Shown here one piece after another: positions 31,508 through 34,447 of a stretch of 34,447 nt of DNA. Source of the stretch: Lactobacillus gigeriorum DSM 23908 = CRBIP 24.85 (GTDB lineage: Bacteria > Bacillota > Bacilli > Lactobacillales > Lactobacillaceae); contig NZ_CAKC01000045.1 in NCBI RefSeq assembly GCF_000296855.1, positions 1-34,447 on the forward strand, written 5' to 3'. Both the position numbers and the translations under genes were made by a program. Position 1 is the stretch's first letter. The number at the start of each line of letters is the position of its first letter. Under the pieces are notes generated by a model, which saw only the letters and a list, made by a program, of their open reading frames with translations, did no database searches and was not told the origin of the DNA.

Positions 31508-33046
31508 ATGAGTGGAATTGTGTGGGGAGCCTTTATCATGGCTTTAATTCCGATTGTTTGGTTAATTGTATCTTTAGGTGTTATTAAGATGGCTGCACCT
31601 AAGGCAACTTTCATCGGTTTAGTTCTTACAATGGTAATAGCAATTTTGGGCTTTAAGCTGTCACCAGTTGATACATTTTCAGGTGCAGCTGAAGGTGCTT
31701 TGATGGGGCTTTTCCCAATTATTTACGTTATCATTGCAGCTTTGTTTACTTATAATGTAACAACCAAATCTGGTGCGATGAACAAAATCCAAGATATGCT
31801 TTCAGCAATTACAACTGATAAACGTATCTTGACCTTAATCATTGCATGGGGATTTGGTGGATTCCTTGAAGCAATTGCAGGTTTTGGTACTGCTGTTGCA
31901 ATCCCAGCTGGTATCTTAATTGCTTTTGGGGTTGACCCAATTAGAGCTTCTGTAGTGTGTTTGATTGCTAATACTACGCCAACTGCCTTTGGTGCAATTG
32001 GTTTGCCTGTTATCACATTAGGTCAAGTAACGGGTCTTAACTTGAGTACTTTGTCAGTAGTAGTTACGATCCAATTGATGCTATTGATTATTTTGATTCC
32101 ATTTGTATTGGTAGCAGTTGTTGACAAGGGCATCAAGAGTTTGAAGGGTGTATTTGGCATTACTTTGATGTCAGGTTTGGCTTTTGCATTGCCACAAATC
32201 TTTATTGCTAAGTTTGTTGGTCCTGAATTGCCAGCTATTGTTGGTTCAATCCTAAGTATTGGGGTAACGGTTTTAATGGCTAAGATGAGAAAAGCTGATC
32301 CTGATGCTGAAAAGATTGAAGTTACTCATCATAGTAGCAGTGAACTTTTGAAAGCATGTGCACCATTCATTTTGGTATTCGTCTTTGTTCTTTTAGCAAG
32401 TTCACTTGTTCCACCTATCAACCATGCTTTAAACGCAGCATCATTCAAGTTTCCTGTATATACCGGTAAGAATGCTGGTTTATTCAACGTTAACTTACTT
32501 GCATCCCCAGGTACTCTGATCATCGTAGCAACTTTGATTGGTGGTTTAATCCAAGGTATGCAGCTTGGTGAATTATTCAAGATTTTAGGCACTACAATTG
32601 CTGGCTTATGGAAGACTATGATTACCGTTTGCTCAATCGTAGCATTAGCAAAGGTAATGGGTTACTCAGGAATGACTGCTAACTTAGCTGATACTTTAGT
32701 AAAGATCATGGGTCCAGCATATCCTTTAGTAGCTCCAGTTATCGGTGCGTTAGGTACTTTCATTACTGGTTCCGACACTTCAGCAAACGTATTGTTTGGT
32801 AACTTGCAATTACAAGCATCACACGCTTTAGGTGTAAATCAATACTGGTTAGTGGCCAACAACATGGTTGGTGCAACCGCCGGTAAGATGATCTCACCAC
32901 AAAGTATTGCGGTTGCATCTGCAGCTATCGGACAAGAAGGTAGTGAAGGTGAAATCTTGAAACAAGCTTTGAAGTGGTGTGCACTATACTTAGTAGTAAT
33001 CTGCGTAGCATTGTTCTTCATGGGTAAGATGAACATCTCATTCTAA
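31508..33046 (+). CDS. lctP: L-lactate permease family transporter
   Basis: A 512-residue transporter with about 12-13 membrane helices. The LctP/LldP pattern is clear: GAAEGALMGLFPIIYVI, GFGGFLEAIAGFGTAVAIPA (about residue 115), NTTPTAFGAIGLPVI, GYSGMTANLADTL, GTFITGSDTSANVLFGNLQ and NNMVGATAGKMISPQSIAVA. Known members carry lactate or glycolate with protons. GAGGAGG at 31490-31496 and ATG at 31508 are well spaced. It stands alone between two terminated regions, with a cre box upstream, and suggests lactate export or re-uptake when sugars run out. Confidence 0.94.
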   Translation: MSGIVWGAFIMALIPIVWLIVSLGVIKMAAPKATFIGLVLTMVIAILGFKLSPVDTFSGAAEGALMGLFPIIYVIIAALFTYNVTTKSGAMNKIQDMLSAITTDKRILTLIIAWGFGGFLEAIAGFGTAVAIPAGILIAFGVDPIRASVVCLIANTTPTAFGAIGLPVITLGQVTGLNLSTLSVVVTIQLMLLIILIPFVLVAVVDKGIKSLKGVFGITLMSGLAFALPQIFIAKFVGPELPAIVGSILSIGVTVLMAKMRKADPDAEKIEVTHHSSSELLKACAPFILVFVFVLLASSLVPPINHALNAASFKFPVYTGKNAGLFNVNLLASPGTLIIVATLIGGLIQGMQLGELFKILGTTIAGLWKTMITVCSIVALAKVMGYSGMTANLADTLVKIMGPAYPLVAPVIGALGTFITGSDTSANVLFGNLQLQASHALGVNQYWLVANNMVGATAGKMISPQSIAVASAAIGQEGSEGEILKQALKWCALYLVVICVALFFMGKMNISF

Positions 33047-33070
33047 AAAATATTAACATAATAGCAATTG

Positions 33071-33097
33071 GAACTCGGATATTTTCGGGTTCTTTTT
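33071..33097 (+). terminator. terminator after lctP
   Basis: GAACTCG (33071-33077) pairs with CGGGTTC (33086-33092), with one G-T pair, followed by TTTTT. Confidence 0.75.
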
Positions 33098-33144
33098 GTG
33101 TTAAAATATGTACTTTTAATCTTATTATATATATCTATTTTTAA

Positions 33145-33174
33145 AAAATAACAGGCGTAATGCTTGTTATTTTA
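33145..33174 (+). terminator. second hairpin with T-rich tail
   Basis: AATAACA-GGC-TAATG-type stem: AATAACA (33147-33153) pairs with TGTTATT (33165-33171), with inner GC pairs, then TTTA. It may back up the lctP terminator. Confidence 0.55.
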
Positions 33175-33188
33175 TATCCTTATAGTCT

Positions 33189-33216
33189 TTGTATAAAATT
33201 AAGGTATTAATATAAT
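33189..33216 (+). promoter_or_regulatory. promoter of the second adhesin gene
   Basis: TTGTAT (33189-33194), a 16-base spacer and TATAAT (33211-33216), followed by the ribosome binding site AGAGGAG (33224-33230) and ATG at 33238. The leader would be very short. Confidence 0.5.
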
Positions 33217-33237
33217 AATTGCAAGAGGAGCAGTACA

Positions 33238-34424
33238 ATGATTGAACGAAGACCTAAATACACCCTAAGAAAATTGTCAGTGGGTTTAGCCTCTATCATG
33301 ATGGGAAGTGTTTTATTTTTAACTAATCCTCCTGAAGCACATGCTGAAACAGGAAATAGCGATCCTGCTACTACTGAATCTAGTTCTGTAGACGAAAAAT
33401 CAACTAGTATTAATAACCAAAAAGATACTAATAAAGACAACACCAATGTAGAAGAACCTACTAAGGTTGAAAGTTCTGAAAATGTCACAAGTGATCAAGC
33501 TTCTGAAAGCAACACGACCACTCAAGATATTGCTAATACTACTGTAGAAACTAAGAAAAGCAACCTGATAATTCTTTAATCAACTTAATTGTAATTGATA
33601 ATGGCAAACAAGGAGAAATGATTTTAAATCAAGGAAAAGTTTACGTAAATGCGTCTGAGACAGAAGAAAAGAAAGTTACTCGCACAGTTGATTTCGTAGA
33701 AGCTGGAAATGAAAATTATGTCTTGCATGACCCAGTAACACAAGAAGTAACATTTGCTAGAGAAAAGATTACTGATGCTGAAACCCGTGAAGTTTCCTAC
33801 AGTAATTGGAAGATCGTTTCTGAGAACACCAAATTTGAAAAACTTACTGTTCCTGAGATAACTGGTTACACTCCAGATCAAACAGAAATTCCAGAATTAG
33901 CAGTGACATAAGACAGTGCAAATGCTGTAGTTACCGTTAAATATAAGAAAACTGAAACCTCAGTTACTCCAGATAATCCAACTGACCCAGTAAATCCAGC
34001 TACTGATAATCCTACAACTCCAGCTTCTGATAACTCAAAACCTGACACCAATCCTACACCTGTAACTCCTGATCAAGATACAAGTAGCGAAGAGACTGAT
34101 TACTTGAAGGTGAAAGATCCAAAAGAAAATGAACATGAAACTTCTAAGGATAAAACTTCAATTAATCATGAAAAAGTTAAACTCGAAAAGAAGCAAAAAG
34201 GTACTGGTTTTGTTAAAGGTGCCAATGATCAAGTGGCTAAAGATAAAGCTAATGTCGCTCAAGATACGACAAATCAACTTCCACAAACTGGTGATAGTAA
34301 GAATAATTTAGCAGTCATGGGATTAGCATTAATTGGAAGCAGCTTAGTTGCTTTAGCCGGATTATTGATTAGAGTTACTGCGAAACTAGATAGCCAGTTC
34401 TTGGTTGATGATCCCGCAGATTAA
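33238..34424 (+). pseudogene. Second YSIRK/LPXTG mucus-binding-type surface protein, broken twice
   Basis: The start is intact: a YSIRK-like signal (YTLRKLSVGLASIMMG) with cleavage near AHAET, then a Ser/Thr/Asn-rich spacer. The frame ends at 33579; the continuation (DNSLINLIVIDNGKQG onward) is in another frame, with the shift near 33555-33566, probably in the AAGAAAAGC stretch. That frame encodes a mucin-binding MucBP/Mub-B2-like domain (TRTVDFVEAGNENYVLHDPV, VSYSNWKI, IPEITGYTPDQTEIP-like) and meets TAA at 33909-33911, then stays open through a Pro/Thr repeat spacer to LPQTG (34278-34292), a membrane helix and a stop at 34424. The tail after the helix is unusually acidic (LVDDPAD). About 395 residues if whole, short for a mucus-binding adhesin. 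Confidence 0.82.
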
Positions 34425-34447
34425 ATTCATTCTTAAATTAAAACGTC

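Noticed and set aside
1-34447. CRISPR arrays, tRNA or rRNA genes
   Set aside because: No regularly spaced repeats, cloverleaf-like sequences or rRNA segments were recognised.

Overview
This window looks like a low-GC Firmicute chromosome, most likely a host-associated Lactobacillus in the narrow sense (delbrueckii/acidophilus/gasseri side of the family). The signs are AT-rich DNA, strong AGGAGG-type ribosome binding sites, YSIRK-like signal peptides with LPQTG sorting motifs, a D-2-hydroxyacid dehydrogenase with the lactobacillar R235/E264/H296 triad, catabolite (cre) boxes, and an ISL3-type transposase. Species cannot be fixed by eye. No rRNA, tRNA or CRISPR array was seen.

Layout. Positions 1-1840 are accessory: the start of an unidentified gene, an ISL3-family insertion sequence, a broken small gene resembling a bacteriocin immunity gene, and an orphan terminator. 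Positions 2064-10022 are a seven-gene run: pyruvate (or related 2-oxoacid) dehydrogenase E1alpha, E1beta, E2 and E3, an EIIC-like membrane protein, a phosphate acyltransferase and an acyl (butyrate-type) kinase. A LysR regulator overlaps it tail to tail and is divergent from a beta-lactamase-fold serine hydrolase. A D-2-hydroxyacid dehydrogenase plus lipoate-protein ligase pair follows behind a perfect cre box. After a broken Rpn/PDDEXK-type gene there is a translationally coupled secreted pair: a 'sunset'-domain protein and a DNA/RNA non-specific endonuclease. Next come a ketopantoate-reductase-family enzyme and an orphan OmpR-type regulator with a decayed receiver, divergent from pstS-C-A-B1-B2-phoU and its tandem Pho boxes. 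A second EIIC-like protein is paired with a PanE-like D-2-hydroxyacid dehydrogenase. The right end holds a YitT-family membrane protein, a decayed LPXTG adhesin, proC with a frameshifted start, an FNR-like regulator with two cysteines, a DUF1304 protein, an LctP-type lactate permease and a second decayed adhesin.

How it fits together. Much of the window handles 2-oxo and 2-hydroxy acids: oxidative decarboxylation to acyl-CoA (pdhABCD), ATP recovery (ptb-buk), lipoylation of E2 (lplA), reduction to 2-hydroxy acids (one D-LDH-type and two PanE-type enzymes) and lactate transport (lctP). Two EIIC-type membrane proteins without EIIA or EIIB partners sit inside these units. My main hypothesis is that these PfoR/PTS_EIIC_2-type proteins move 2-oxo or 2-hydroxy acids rather than PTS sugars. 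Candidate CcpA sites precede several of the units, so the set may be a catabolite-controlled redox and energy network. The phosphate block is a second complete system with an unusual regulator and an unusual PstB1 Walker A. Both large surface-protein genes, the Rpn gene, the immunity-like gene and proC carry frame lesions; several of the calls rest on single bases and could be sequencing errors.
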